Source of the DNA: Aporrectodea caliginosa
Taxonomy: Eukaryota; Annelida; Clitellata; Crassiclitellata; Lumbricidae
Direction of reading: 5' to 3'
NCBI GenBank assembly: GCA_020284085.1
Contig: JACEVL010000145.1
Coordinates: forward strand, 856,983 to 920,982
Length of the DNA: 64,000 nucleotides
Part shown: in pieces, positions 44,615 to 56,026 of the stretch
Layout: each line of letters starts with the position of its first letter
How positions within the stretch are numbered: the first letter of the stretch is position 1
The notes under the pieces: generated by a model
Told to the model about the DNA's origin: nothing
The model's input: the letters and a program-made list of their open reading frames with translations, nothing else
The model's database searches: none
Made by a program: the position numbers and the translations under genes

Positions 44615-44899
44615 TCACAGCGACGATTTGTTTATATTCGAGAGACTAAAATCACATACCTTGCATCTGACCACAATTAACCTGTCTTTAGAATCAGCTT
44701 CAATCCAATCCTTGAGCTCCGGATCTTGAAGCCAATTGTTATTAAATGACTGCTGATACCATGATTTCGTTTTTTTAGCTGGATATATATGTTGCACTAG
44801 CAACACTAGCAACACTGCTGCTACTACGTTTGTTGACTTTGTTTTTCTTTTCATCATAGTCCGAATCGCTGGAACTATTACTTCTATCACACATTCCAA
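44615..44899 (-). pseudogene. hAT transposase N-terminal zinc-finger part
   Basis: Translation on minus contains SFNNNWLQDPELKDWIEAD and RCKVCDFSLSN, the N-terminal TTF/BED-like region of hAT-derived proteins. The Cys pair of the zinc finger is present, but the frame stops before its His residues. The reading direction agrees with the C-terminal part downstream at 44090-44605, just 10 nt away in another frame. Confidence 0.7.
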
Positions 44900-45383
44900 T
44901 TTTTTACTTTGATTTAATGTTTAAACTTAATTACTTAAAGTAAAAAATAGAATATTTTAGACTTTGACTTTATTTCGAACGCGCAAAGCCGCCAAAGCGG
45001 CAAAAGTTTGACTTCCGGAAAAAGAGCAATGATGCAAATCATGCAATCTGCTTTTAGAGCTATACTAAGTTCTATATTTAGCAATAGCATAGACCACGCT
45101 GCACAAATATTAAGACTTTTATTGATCTCGATCATCCAGACCGTAATGGACAATCTATTATCTTTGTTTTATTTTATTATCACTGTCATTTTGTACGATT
45201 TTAATTATTTTGGAGAGGAAAGTTGCATTTTTACGTGAAATAAAAACCCAAGGAAAAAACCCAAGGTCTTCAGTTAAAAACCCCAGAACCCAAGGTCGGA
45301 TCAAAAAACCCAAGATCTTGGGAAAAAACCCAAGGAGTGGTAACGCTGGACTCGAAAGCGAGAGTGTGACCGAAAATGTCGCC

Positions 45384-45417
45384 TATATATCATCGGATGC
45401 AAGCTATGTAAAGGTGT
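45384..45417 (-). promoter_or_regulatory. ACACCT-N22-TATATA promoter-like module
   Basis: ACACCTTTACATAG and TATATAGG at 28 nt on minus, just outside the hAT element. Confidence 0.45.
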
Positions 45418-45617
45418 CTAAAGTGCGTAACATCATGAGAGGTATCCAGTGTATAACGCCATCCTGCAGCTGCCAGTCTCATTGACGTCGACCGTACATT
45501 ACCTATAATATTATATCACCAAAGATTTGTCGTGGATCCAAAACTACCGATTGGTTGGATGGATTCAGAGTTTAACAACATCTTAGTTGGGATGCGGCGT
45601 CTGAATCGTCTGCGGTA

Positions 45618-46300
45618 GATTTTATTTCGACATAACTTATTAATACGCGTTAACATTACTAATCGCATGGTTGGGCTTCACTAATATTATCTGTGGGGTC
45701 CAAAGTTTGAAGTTATGCCACAGACCAGAGTTTTCATAGAAATAACTGCGCCAGCTATTACAGTCAGTAATTAATAATTACAATGAAGCGGACAAATGAT
45801 AATGTTGTTGATGATGATGATGTTAATACAACTGTAACAACATATCTTGTAAGATATTGTGCGTTTGCAATTAATCTAATAAAGAATATTTGCTTACTTT
45901 ACTTAACGACATCTTATTGCAAGAGAGTGCGTTGACGTCGACAGAACATTGTTCGGAATAATAAAGATTTTATTTCGACATAACTTATTAGATACCCGTT
46001 AACATTACTAATCGCATGGTTGGGCTTCACTTGTATTATCTGTGGTGTCCGAAGTTTGAAGTAATGCCACAGACCAGAGTTTTCATAGAAAGAAATAACA
46101 GCAGAGCTAAAACAGTCAGTAATTAAAAATTACAATGATGAAAATGATAATGTTGCTTGATGATGACGTTAATACAACAACCCAACTAAGTAAGTAAACA
46201 ACAAAACATGTTCAACATTAAAGGCAACAACAACGCTCAGCGCTTTAAAGACATTGTGCGTTTGCTGGTAGTCTAATAAAGAATATCCTTACTTGCTTTC
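45618..46300. repeat. Tandem duplication, ~350-bp unit, two copies
   Basis: GATTTTATTTCGACATAACT at 45618 and 45966, then AATCGCATGGTTGGGCTTCA and GCCACAGACCAGAGTTTTCA in both. Each copy ends with a GTCTAATAAAGAATAT-type polyadenylation-like tail and CTTACT. The second copy has an extra ~60 bp near 46190-46250. Confidence 0.85.
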
Positions 46301-46936
46301 TTTACTTTGTAAACACTAAAAGCAATAACTGTTCGCTAGCTTATACTTGCTACAACATCAGAAGGGTAACAACTGTTTTTTCCTATGGATATCAACGGCC
46401 TTTAGTGCCATAATAATTAACTAGGAATTATAATCAGCGAACAGATGAATAGATCCAGAGTTAAACGATATCTTACGGCAACAAAGGCCGTTGACGTCAA
46501 CAGAAATTAATTTAAACATTCGCATGCTTTGTTTGACACAATACATGACTCTTCTGAGTTCTGACCTTACTTAGGCTTATTGTGGCGAATATTACAATTA
46601 TAGCAAGCAGGTGAGTAATTTGTTTTGAACATTCCTCACCGTTCGCATATATAATAACAAACTGTTGTCAAATTCTGATTTTTTATAGCGTCTGATGAAA
46701 GTTTTACACAGGAGTGAGGGTCACCATAGAATGGGCGCAAAAATTAGCCAACTTAAGAAGTTAAAGCTTCTTATAGCTTTAGAGAATTCCTATTTAAAGG
46801 TGTCGAAGTAGACGTCATCGTGGTAATGGTAATTGCTAATTTATAGAACGCCACTTCATGAGAGACTCATCAGAGGCGTTCAATGGATCCATAGCCTTCT
46901 CTTTTCTTAGCTAGCATCACCACATACACAGCAGTA

Positions 46937-47427
46937 TCATAATCGTAATCGAGTATTTATATAGCGCCACTCAAAAACAGAGGCGCTCCCTACCCGGGCC
47001 AGTGTCTTCACTGGTAAAGAGAGGTTTTCAGGCGCTGGTGGAACTGGTCAAAAGAAATAGAGAAAAGGTCGGCCCTGGGGGACTGAGGTAACTGGTTCCA
47101 GCTATTGGGACCAACAATAGCGAAACTATTACTATAGTAAGGAATGAGCGGAACCAGAGAAGAGCAGAATCAGTAATCCCAAATGAGTTAGAGAGCCGGT
47201 CAAGAAGGATGGTGTGATCAACAGTGTCGAAAGCGGCACTAATGTCATAGAGGGAAAGTAGAGTGACATGGCCACGATCAACGGCATGAAATACATCAGC
47301 CAGAAGACTCACCATAAGAGATTCAGTAGTAGTTCTTGTGTGTACAGTAACAGTATTTAGTATTTGAAGTTGCATGGTAGTGGTAGGAGTAGTAGGCCTA
47401 CTACTAGTCATTGTTAACGACATCACA
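46937..47427 (-). pseudogene. CR1/L2-like LINE with internal deletion
   Basis: On minus the RT motif A region LYDISAAFDTVDHTILLDRL is followed by WFRSFL and then, after a deletion of the whole palm active site, by the ORF2 C-terminus in another frame (FAIVGPNSWNQLP). The LINE tail GGGAGCGCCTCTG, GTGGCGCTATATAAAT and a CGATTACGATTATGA repeat close the element. Confidence 0.75.
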
Positions 47428-47507
47428 TAGGCTTTTGGCCAGTGATAAGCTGCCGATTGGAGGGACTACTAAAATTTAGAAAAAGTAAACATCAATAAAG
47501 GACTTTG

Positions 47508-47622
47508 TTCTTGTTTACTGTTTAACGACCACTGTGTAGTAACAAAGACCATTAACGTCGCCCTCCTCTTTTATCCCGGCTTGGGACTGGCACTGTCAGA
47601 GAACAAACAGTGGCGGAGTTAT
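47508..47622 (-). repeat. Block A copy
   Basis: Contains GTTTAACGACCACTGTGTAG, TTAACGTCGCCCTCC and GGGACTGGCACTGTCAGAG. The next ~480 bp hold only a weaker block-A scrap near 47800-47870. Confidence 0.65.
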
Positions 47623-48111
47623 AGCGTCTGGAATAAACTATTTGAAGGCCTCTCATTCCTTTTACGTCTGTAGAACTTAAGGCTACACGTGAACAACTGC
47701 CGCACAACACTTTCCATGGAATGATCTCTCTTCATTGGCATCTCTCGAACAAAACAGTTAATTGATATTATCCTCCTTCGCTCGTGTCTTTCCCCAATGG
47801 GAATCAGTCCGTTGAGATAGTGAAAAGGGTGACGATAATCATCCTTTTTTATTATACAGTGTCGTTAAACAGCAACAAAACAACGTCATGAACTATTGTT
47901 AAATGAAACAACATTCGCGAATTGTGTCGGGAAGAACTGAAACCAACGGCTCCGTTAACACACCTTGGAAACGCTTCTTACCGAAAATATATAAATTTTT
48001 AATTTACGCTCAATCAGTGCCTTTCTTTCTGTACAACGTGTACACTAGAGCAAACGTTAACGGTCGTGTATGTGATAAGTGGTTGCTAACAACAGACAAC
48101 ACCTTAATATT

Positions 48112-48155
48112 AATGAGCGAAGAAGTTAGGAATATTCCTAACTTCTTCGCTCATT
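48112..48155. repeat. Perfect 44-bp palindrome, no loop
   Basis: AATGAGCGAAGAAGTTAGGAAT followed immediately by its exact reverse complement. Lies ~50 bp upstream of a promoter-like module. Confidence 0.9.
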
Positions 48156-48203
48156 GTTATCGTAAGATGTCGCTAAAGCGCTTAAACTTACTACTGCATT
48201 TAG

Positions 48204-48237
48204 ACACCTTTAAATCGTATGTTTCCTAAATTATATA
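48204..48237 (+). promoter_or_regulatory. ACACCT-N22-TATATA promoter-like module
   Basis: ACACCTTTAAATCG, then TATATACATATAATTTTCC at 28 nt. One of the best matches to the consensus. Confidence 0.5.
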
Positions 48238-48851
48238 CATATAATTTTCCTTCAATTTATTAATCAAAGCGAACACTAGTCATAATATTATTTTAATTAC
48301 GGTTGACGTTGATGTAAGCCATAAGAAACAAGATTATACAGAAAACTTTACGTTAGATGTCGATAAATACTCAAAACTAAGGATAACACTGATCTTCGGA
48401 CAGACACCTTTCGAAACTATATTATGTATTGTGAATTATTTTTGTTCATATAGAAACGGGGCTGTAATAATTATTATGTCAAACTAATACTTTCTCTCGA
48501 CGGCAACGACCTTTTTGTCATAATAATAATAATAATAATTACGATAATTTCTATGGCGCCGTAACACGGCCATGCCGTTACAAGGGCGCCTTACAAGACA
48601 ACTAACAACAGTCGGGATAAGCTGCATAAGCTGTCGTTAAACTCTGGATCCATCCACACACAAACAATGAGTACTGAACAATACGATTACACGTTGGATT
48701 CACTATTTAATGATTCAGCGTAGGCCGTATTATGCCCTATGAACGATGAAAGAAAGAAATAGCAGTTAATTTAATTTGTTTAGACACATTAAATAATTTG
48801 CTTACAATTTCCTACGCCATATATAATCAATACAAAAAGTGAAATGGAATG

Positions 48852-48960
48852 GATCCTCAGTTTAACGACAGCTTATGACAAAGATTATTTTTGGCATATT
48901 ACAGCTCTATCAAAAAAGGGCTGTAATATGCCAAAACATCTTCTGTCGACGGCCGATACT
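48852..48960. repeat. Two unit C copies head to head
   Basis: 48852-48909 reads as unit C in reverse (GGATCCTCAGTTTAACGACA to CATATTACAGCTC). 48919 onward starts GGGCTGTAATATGCC in forward direction. Both are shortened and separated by TATCAAAAAA. Confidence 0.65.
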
Positions 48961-49079
48961 CGTCTCCTCTAGGCCAGTGGTCAGACCGGGCTGAAGCTCA
49001 TCTTCCCTGGCTGGCCAGATGTCAGGACGATTGTGGATCGTGAAGAGATGGATCAAGCCGCTGGACGACCGTGCATTGC

Positions 49080-49395
49080 ACAACCGTGCTTAGTGCCAGG
49101 CAGTGCCGGTCCCCAGCCTGGATGAAGGGGGAGGGCGACGCCAATAATCTTCAATGGATGGATCCAGAGTTTAACGACAGTTTATGAAAAAAAAATTATT
49201 TTGGAGTATTACAACTGTTAATAATGATCCAATAATTTCCAATAATCTCGATATAACAGTGTCATTAAATTAAATACTAGTACTACTATCTTCGCCACTG
49301 CTCGTACTAACATAGCCACTGCTCGCACTCTTGCAGTGCCAGTCGCACGCTTGCAGAAAGGAGGAGGGCGACGTTAATCATCCTTGTTAGGAGGA
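49080..49395 (+). repeat. Block A copies around a unit C piece
   Basis: Block A cores at ~49080-49150 and 49295-49390 (GGGGGAGGGCGACGCCAA; GGAGGAGGGCGACGTTAATC) with a unit C fragment at 49155-49215 between them. Confidence 0.55.
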
Positions 49396-49419
49396 TAGGA
49401 TCCAGAGTTTAAAGACATC

Positions 49420-49860
49420 TTATGACAACATCTTATCAAACAACAGCTACTTCTGGACGTCCTCTCCGCTCTTTCGACCATCATGACCTTCTGATTCCTC
49501 GGTCTCGGACTACCACAGCACAGCATCGTGCCTATACCTCTGTTGGCCCTTTGTTGTGGAATGAAATTCCGACTATAACTCGAGCTGTGATGTTACCTGG
49601 GGGCACTACTGTTTCTGCTAATTCTCTTAAGACTTTTCTTTTTTTGAGGGGCCTTCGCACTGGAAGCGCCTCTGATTAGGTTTACTGCGAGAGGCGCTTC
49701 ATAAGTCCGTAAATAGAATAGAATAGAATAGAATAGGATAGAATATAGAATAGAATAATATAGAATAATATAGAATGGAATATAGAATAGTATAGAATAT
49801 AGAATAGAATAGAATCGAATCGAATCGAATAGAATAGAATAGAATAGAATAGAATATGAT
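49420..49860 (+). pseudogene. CR1/L2-like LINE C-terminus with (AGAAT)n tail
   Basis: 85-codon frame with LIPRSRTTTAQHRAYTSVGP and LLWNEIP, the usual ORF2 end, finishing at GSASD. A short 3' UTR GAGAGGCGCTTCATAAG and an impure GAATA repeat (49706-49858) follow. Confidence 0.75.
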
Positions 49861-49974
49861 AAACCGTCAACGTCGACAGATATTATTTTGGCATATAAAT
49901 TATGAAACCTTGTCGGTATTATAATACATCAACTAAGTGGCCTCAGCGAAACTAACGATTGAACGAAAATTACA

Positions 49975-50008
49975 TGTATATTTTTCCGAAGAAACGATTT
50001 AAAGGTGT
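49975..50008 (-). promoter_or_regulatory. ACACCT-N22-TATACA promoter-like module
   Basis: ACACCTTTAAATCG and TATACATGTAATTTTCG at 28 nt on minus, then GTTCAATCG, the commonest downstream sequence. Confidence 0.45.
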
Positions 50009-50106
50009 CTAAATGCTGGAAACGGAGGAGGGCTACGCTAATCATCTTCAAATAACTAACTACACTCGGTCACTACCCTACCAGAAGAAGGAGAAGGGCG
50101 ACGCCA

Positions 50107-50610
50107 CTACTACTACTACCACCACCACCACCACCACCACCACCACCACCACCACCACCACCACCACCACCACCACCACCACCACCACCACCACCACCAC
50201 CACCACCACCACCACCACCACCTCCACCACCACCACCACCACCACCACCACCATCACCACCACCACCACCACCACCACCATCACCATCACCACCATCACC
50301 ACCACCACCACCACCACCATCACCACCACCACCACCATCACCACCACCACCACCATCACCACCACCACCACCATCACCACCACCACCACCACCATCACCA
50401 CCACCACCACCACCATCACCATCACCACCACCACCACCACCATCACCACCACCACCATCACCACCACCATCATCACCACCACCACCACCACCTTCACTCG
50501 CAATTGCTCATGCGCTTCGGCGTGAAACTCCGATTCAGCGTCCGCGCAGTAGTCGGGAGCGCCTCTGATGGGAATCTGGTAGGGGCGCTATAACAAGTGT
50601 TCAAATACAA
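50107..50610 (+). mobile_element. (CCA)n array fused to a SINE 3' half
   Basis: 50107-50490 is almost pure CCA/CAC with scattered CAT. It joins GCAATTGCTCATGCGCTTCG, the body of the SINE at 57686-57922, and ends with GGGCGCTATAACAAGTGTTC and CAATACAATACA. The SINE lacks its tRNA head. The poly-Thr and poly-Val frames over the array are composition artefacts. Confidence 0.8.
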
Positions 50611-50961
50611 TACAATACATTGACCGCTATTATAGAAGAGGAAAAATAGCTCTAATCGTAACAATTAAAACAATTCAGGTTTTACGCAAAAGCTAAGGAC
50701 TTGGTACCTGCTTTTACGCGAACGCTGCGTCAAGTCAGCGTGGTTTTCCTGCGATACCAAATATGCGAGAGAGAGACATACAGACGGACAGACGGACAGA
50801 GACAGAGACAGACAGACAGACAGACACGCATATATGCATTTTCCAATAAAAACTCTGGAAATCTTTTTCCATTGTCAAAGGTTACACTCATTAGTGGTCA
50901 ACTCCGTAATTGGGATGGGTTACGTCGTATACAAATGGTGAGAACTGTTCAAAATAATTAC

Positions 50962-50995
50962 ACACCTCTTTTAATTGTAATATGCGCCCTATAAG
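50962..50995 (+). promoter_or_regulatory. ACACCT-N22-TATAAG promoter-like module
   Basis: Preceded by GAGAACTGTTCAAAATAAT. Boxes at 28 nt. Block A follows at 51028-51135 (GCCACTGCTCGCACTTTGGC). A sister copy at 53155-53188 shows 27 nt. Confidence 0.5.
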
Positions 50996-51639
50996 AAAGA
51001 GCAGACGCTAACTTATTCTTTGGTGGAACTCCGCCACTGCTCGCACTTTGGCAGGGCCAGTGCCAAGCCCCGATAAAGGAGGAGGGCGACGCGAATGATC
51101 TTTGTTATCACACAGTGTCGTTAAACTGAAACTACAACTAGTACTCCTGTTTTGTTTTCTTAGACACCTTAACAACGCGATTCGCATAAGTTATAATAAC
51201 AGCTTCGCACAGTTTCAACCATCTGAAGAAGCTCCCTTGAACCTGTACTCGTTACTCGTGTAGACCTATTCGGCGATCAGCCGCTAGATACCGTGTTGTT
51301 CCCATTGGGAACAATGTACACATTATAGTGCTATGCTCCCATTTCCGAACAACAACCAATTTTATCGCAGAGAACCTGTTCAAGTTCGAGTTTACTGTTA
51401 CTACAATGGATGTACTTTATGCATAGCGAAGGCTGCCTTGATATTTAGAGCAATAAACCACACATCAATGTTGAAGCCTCTAGTTTTCAGACGTCATGTA
51501 GCAGTGCCAACGTTAACATTGCCATTCGTAGCATTCTAATTCTGTGACTAAACACAATTTCTGTTGACGTCAACGGTCTTTGTTGCCAAAAGACGTCGTT
51601 AAACTCTCTCACCGCCAAAATTTTCTGCGGTAGGCCTAA

Positions 51640-52080
51640 GTAAAGTAAGTCAGTAAGTGTGTATGTATGCACTTTATTGAACCGCCTGGAAAAGCGCTGC
51701 GGGAACATTGGATAAGAACAATCTAAGAGTGTTCAATCACAAAACATCATAATATGCAGTTACAAAAAAGACATTTTCGTAGCTGTAAGGAGCGAATAAG
51801 ATGAAAGATCAGCAATAAAGTCATATGAATACATATAGCATTCGCGAGATAAACTCACACCGGGTTAATGCACAGCACGCGTGATCTCACGGTTGTGCGT
51901 ACGAGGATGGAGTGAGTAGGTAAAAATTCTTTATGGGGGCAGTAAACAACCTAGAACGTGGCTGGGGTTTGTGAAGCACGGAAGAGAAGAGAGAGAGAGG
52001 AATCAGCACGGCCACAGCGGTCATCGAACTCCTCCTAGTCAAGATACGATAGACGTCATAGGCCCTGGAATCCATAAGAC
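51640..52080 (-). mobile_element. LINE-like 3' end with GTAA-type tail
   Basis: GTAAAGTAAGTCAGTAAG then GCACTTTATTGAACCGCCTG resembles the tail-plus-UTR of the family at 1051. A CTCACGGTTGTGCGTACGAG stretch is similar to the coding end there. No intact frame. Confidence 0.45.
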
Positions 52081-52127
52081 ATTTTTAAGTAAAGGAAACA
52101 ATTATTATTCTACGGATTCTGGTGTTT

Positions 52128-52825
52128 AACGATATCGTTTGGCGGCCATGGTTGTTTCGCTAAGCCACGAATCCATTCATGGTACCTTCCAAGTGAAATT
52201 GTCAAGAATTTGTTCCTATCGACACCAGCGCTCCTTGCGTCATTAAACTCTGATAACAAGCTTGGAACTTGAACAACCATAATTGACAGTGGTGAAGTCC
52301 AATAAAATCAAAGTTGGTCGGTTAGAAAAGTGTCAATATCTTGCATAAGCCTACTGTGTTGTTTGCGATATTCGTCGTACAATGAATGCAGGACCAACAG
52401 AATAAGTCTGAATAAGCTGAGTTACAGCACAGGTGAAGATGATTAGCGACGCCCTCCTCCATTACTGAAGCTTAAGACTGGCACCATCCGATATAAGATA
52501 TAAGACAGCGTTGATTTGCCGGGCGACACCATTCCGAAAACATATAATTATGACGTCGGTCGAAACAGTGTTTTGAGCTAGTGAAAAGGATTCCACAAGT
52601 TTTGCGACATATTATGGCATCAGAGGCCGTTGATGTAGATAGGAAAAAACAGTTCTCACCTTTCTGATGTTAGAACATTTAATAGCTAGCGAACAGTTGT
52701 TGTTATCAGAGTTTAATGAGGCAAGGAGCGCTGGTGTCGATAGGAAAAGTTCTTCACAGTTTCACTTGGAAGATACCGTGAATGGATTCGGAGCTTAGCG
52801 AAATCTTTTGGCAACAAAGGCAGCT
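52128..52825. mobile_element. Foldback with ~120-bp inverted arms
   Basis: 52128-52262 and 52695-52825 are inverted: TCGACACCAGCGCTCCTTG, TTCCAAGTGAAA and CGAATCCATTCA occur reversed on the right. The centre (52430-52700) is also found without this left arm at 60455-60800, so the arms may have been acquired. No coding. Confidence 0.7.
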
Positions 52826-52854
52826 GCCGAATACAGAATTGATTTGGAGAGCTG

Positions 52855-52937
52855 TAGGCCTAATATGCCAAAATAATTTCTGTCGACGGCAACGACCTCT
52901 GTTGTCATAAGCTGTCGTTAAACTGAGGATCCATCTA
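52855..52937 (+). mobile_element. ~85-nt retroposon-like unit (unit C)
   Basis: GAGCTGTAGGCCTAATATGCC-type start (interrupted by GGCCTA), CGACGGCAACGACC, then TTAAACTGAGGATCCATC. Confidence 0.6.
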
Positions 52938-54092
52938 TCCGGTCCTTTATTAACATATAGCTTTCTGTTTAATCTGTAGTAGTGCTAGTCCCAAGCCTGG
53001 AGATAAAAGGAGGGTGACGCTAATCATCCTTGCTCTGACAGAGTGTTATTAAACAGTAACAGACCAATTGATAGAAACGACGTTAAACTTTTGAATAATA
53101 AAAATACCTTTCTTGCGTAACTATTCCAACAGTGAGAACTGTTCAAATAATTAAACACCTCTTTTATTATAATATTCGCACTATAAGTGAAAGCAGAAGA
53201 ATTGTCCTGTATTGGTATGACTCTTCTAGATAATCTGTAGGCCGAATATTGCCCGTCTCAAACTTTGAGAAAGGAGGAGGGTGCTGGAAATCATCTTTGC
53301 TATGACAAAGTGTCATAAAAACAGTAAAGAACCAATCCTGTATTGTGCAAACGACGTTAAGCTTTGCAATAATTAAAAAGTCTGCATCATACCATTCACG
53401 AAATGTGAGAACTGTTTCAAATCAATTCTGTCTTCGGCAACTGCCTTTGTTGTCAAAAGATTTCGCTAAGTTCTGCACTAATAGTCTATACGTAGACCGA
53501 AGCATCTACCCGTCTCTGTATGTCTCTCGCAATATTTAATTATGTAGGACTTACGTAACACATTCTACGGATTGGTCTCTCTTCATTGGCCGTTCTCGAG
53601 TAAAGCAGTAACTGTTAAATAATATTTTTCTCCTTTCGCTCGTGTCTGTCCACCATCCGAAATTAGTCAGTTGAGATAGTGAAAAGAGTTACGATAAAAA
53701 ATAATAATAATCTTCGTTTAATTTCAAACTGACACAAACGCAGGATGATTACAAACCAGTATGAACGGATGATCACAAGATATTACAAGAGTCGAAATTA
53801 ACTGTATACGGCAGCCATGCAAGGCGCCCATCACGTCCTACATCTCATTTTACCAACGTGCCATCTCGCAAATGATAGCCTGAGTGGACCTTTGGGAGGG
53901 TACGGTAAGCGATCGAGCTACTGCTCTTCACGCCAGTGATGTTACCACTACATTGTGGACCCCCCCGCCCCTCCCCCATAATCATCCTTCTTTTGGCACG
54001 ATGTCGTTAGACAGCAACTAACCAACGTTAAATGGAAAAAACTACGTAAAATAATTGTGTCGGGAAGCACTCAATTATAACGCCACTATTAC

Positions 54093-54126
54093 ACACCTTT
54101 AAGACTCTCCTTTCCAACCATATATA
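54093..54126 (+). promoter_or_regulatory. ACACCT-N22-TATATA promoter-like module
   Basis: ACACCTTTAAGACT then TATATAAACGCC. The 22 nt between the boxes share almost nothing with other copies, yet the spacing is exact. Confidence 0.5.
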
Positions 54127-54460
54127 AACGCCATTATCGTTTGCTCCGTTGGTCGTATTTAGCCCTTCATGTTATCTCTGAAGTATAATTAGTGATCGGT
54201 CGACGTGAACGGTTCCGGAAACCATAATACAGTGTTAAACAAGGGCCACAGACTTTACGTAAGATGTCGCCAGATGCTTAAAAATACGGCTAACGCTTGA
54301 TCTCGGGTCAGACACCTTAAAGGCTTAAACAATTAGTGTCCGAAACTATGTAGACTTCTCATTTTATTTCACGTCTCCGCCTCTGTCCGTACTCTGGCAG
54401 TGCGAGTCCCAAGCCTGAAGAAAGTAGGGGGACAGCGTTCAAATACACGGCTGTGTTTAA

Positions 54461-54494
54461 ACACCTTTAAACCGTTTGTTACTTAAACTATATA
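54461..54494 (+). promoter_or_regulatory. ACACCT-N22-TATATA promoter-like module
   Basis: ACACCTTTAAACCG then TATATAAACATAATTTTC, 28 nt. Confidence 0.5.
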
Positions 54495-54712
54495 AACATA
54501 ATTTTCACTTTTTCATGGGTTCAATAGAGGTAAGCGGCTCTGGTAGCAATGTTACGATGCTAGAAAATGGTCACTAGTAATAATGATTATTAGCGAAATA
54601 GAAAGAGAAAAATGAAAAACATTTCGTCAGAATCAACCATGTTCTTCGTGGACTGTTCCCAACTGTCGTTGAAAGCCATTACCACCTTAGACCGCGACCA
54701 CATAACTTTATT

Positions 54713-55196
54713 TATTTATTTATTTCAGAAAATTTATATAGCGCCCCTTCAAGGATGCCTACTCAGAAGCGCTCCCAGCCCAACCCCGGTCGAACAGGAC
54801 AGTCTTAAGAGAACTGAGAAATGAGGCAGAGTGACCAGCAGGTGTCAGACGAAGCATGGTAGGGAGCCCATTCCAGGTTGAAGGGCCCGCCACGGAGAAG
54901 GCGCGACGCTGCCTGAGAGCAGTCCGCGAACGAGGAACAATGAGCTCAGCCTGTGCAGCCGAGCGGAGAAAGCAACGACGCTGGACGCATGTGGTGGAGC
55001 AGCAGAGCTCCCGCAAATACGGAGGGGCTAGACCCTCAATACAGCGCCGGACCAAGACAGAGATTCGATACACAATACGCTGTGGGTAAGGAAGCCAGTG
55101 GAGCACGTCCCTCATGTATTCAGAAACCCGCCCAAACCTCAGAATGCGGCCAACAAGGCGGGCGGCGCTGCTTACTAAAGATGACAGACACTTCAT
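54713..55196 (-). pseudogene. CR1/L2-like LINE C-terminus
   Basis: 145-codon minus frame: SEYMRDVLHWLPYPQRIVYR, LAPPYLRELC, LRQRRAFSVAGPSTWNGLP and an end at WAGSASE, collinear with the C-terminal half of the copy at 56027-57066. The tail TTGAAGGGGCGCTATATAAA on minus and a (TAAA)n repeat at 54709-54727. 5'-truncated. Confidence 0.8.
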
Positions 55197-55439
55197 CCCC
55201 CGTGCCTTTTATAGTAACTCACACACCTTCACACTCTCTAAGTCACTGCCAAGTAAAATTTAATTATCTGTCTAAATTTCTTAAATTTTAAGTAGCGGCT
55301 ATTGACATTACATACAAAGAGTTAAATTTTCTTCATGTAGCTCCACTTGAACTCAACCTTAGACATTACTTGGTCTTATAAATTAATTTATTTTTCTACA
55401 TACTCTATTTACCAGATAGCGTTGTGCCCATCTGTTAAT

Positions 55440-55830
55440 AATAATAACAACAGAAGGCAATCACAAAAGAGCGAAATGTGTTAATATAACGGAGAACAAG
55501 GCGCGAAGGTTTAAACTTGACAGCGCCCCCTAGTAAGAAAATAAATCGTTGGCCCCAAAAATTCTACAAATTAGATTTATGGAACTATTTGGAGAAGAAA
55601 ATCCTATGTCAAATGCGGTTAGCCACAAAACAAACGGATTTGCCTCGACACCTTTTAAATGCTTCTCGAAAGCACTATACATATGTAATTTTCGTTAAAT
55701 TACTGATTTCCCTTGTACTGACAGAAGTTAGATTGTGAGGTAGGTTCTAACGGCTCTGACAGCCATAAGACATTGTTAAAAATGGACAACACTTAATGAT
55801 AAATAAATAGAAACCGTTAAGTAGGCTAGT
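55440..55830 (+). repeat. ~400-bp dispersed repeat with promoter-like module
   Basis: Same element as 30790-31190: CAATCACAAAAGAGCGAAATG, GACAGCGCCCCCTAGT, the module at 55648-55681 (TATACATATGTAATTTTCG), TTCTAACGGCTCTGACAGCC and AAATAGAAACCGTTAAG. Confidence 0.65.
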
Positions 55831-56026
55831 ATGGAGGTAACGCTAATTATCTTTGTTATGATACGGAGTCATTAAACAGAAACTACAAAGATACCTAATC
55901 ACCTGAATAAGGACCACCGCTGCTGTTTTTTAGGTGATGCCAGTCTAATGCTTCGATAAGGAGGGTAATACCAATCACCTTTCGTTTGACCTTTGATTAC
56001 CATACGGTGAGTAGCACACAGAACAA

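Larger units (their letters stand above)
43768..45348 (-). mobile_element. Internally deleted hAT transposon, 1.58 kb
   Basis: Inverted ends CAGTGTTGCCACTC and, from the right, CAGCGTTACCACTC. An 8-nt direct repeat GTCGAAAG / CTCGAAAG lies at 43760-43767 and 45351-45358, two bases off the right end. Both subterminal regions carry several AAAACCCAAG repeats. The coding remnants on minus are the N-terminal zinc-finger part and the C-terminal dimerisation part only, so the catalytic centre is missing. Confidence 0.8.
53060..54690. other. No gene; repeat modules only
   Basis: Holds promoter-like modules at 53155 (27 nt), 54093-54126 and 54461-54494 (both 28 nt, plus strand) and partial block A sequences near 53265 and 54375. 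No frame worth annotating. Confidence 0.5.

Noticed and set aside
47903..48229. 108-codon frame
   Set aside because: No recognisable motif, and it runs through the 44-bp palindrome and a promoter-like module, so it is not conserved coding sequence.
50013..50525. 170-codon poly-Thr frame and 141-codon poly-Val frame
   Set aside because: Direct translation of the (CCA)n array. The frame ends inside a known SINE body.
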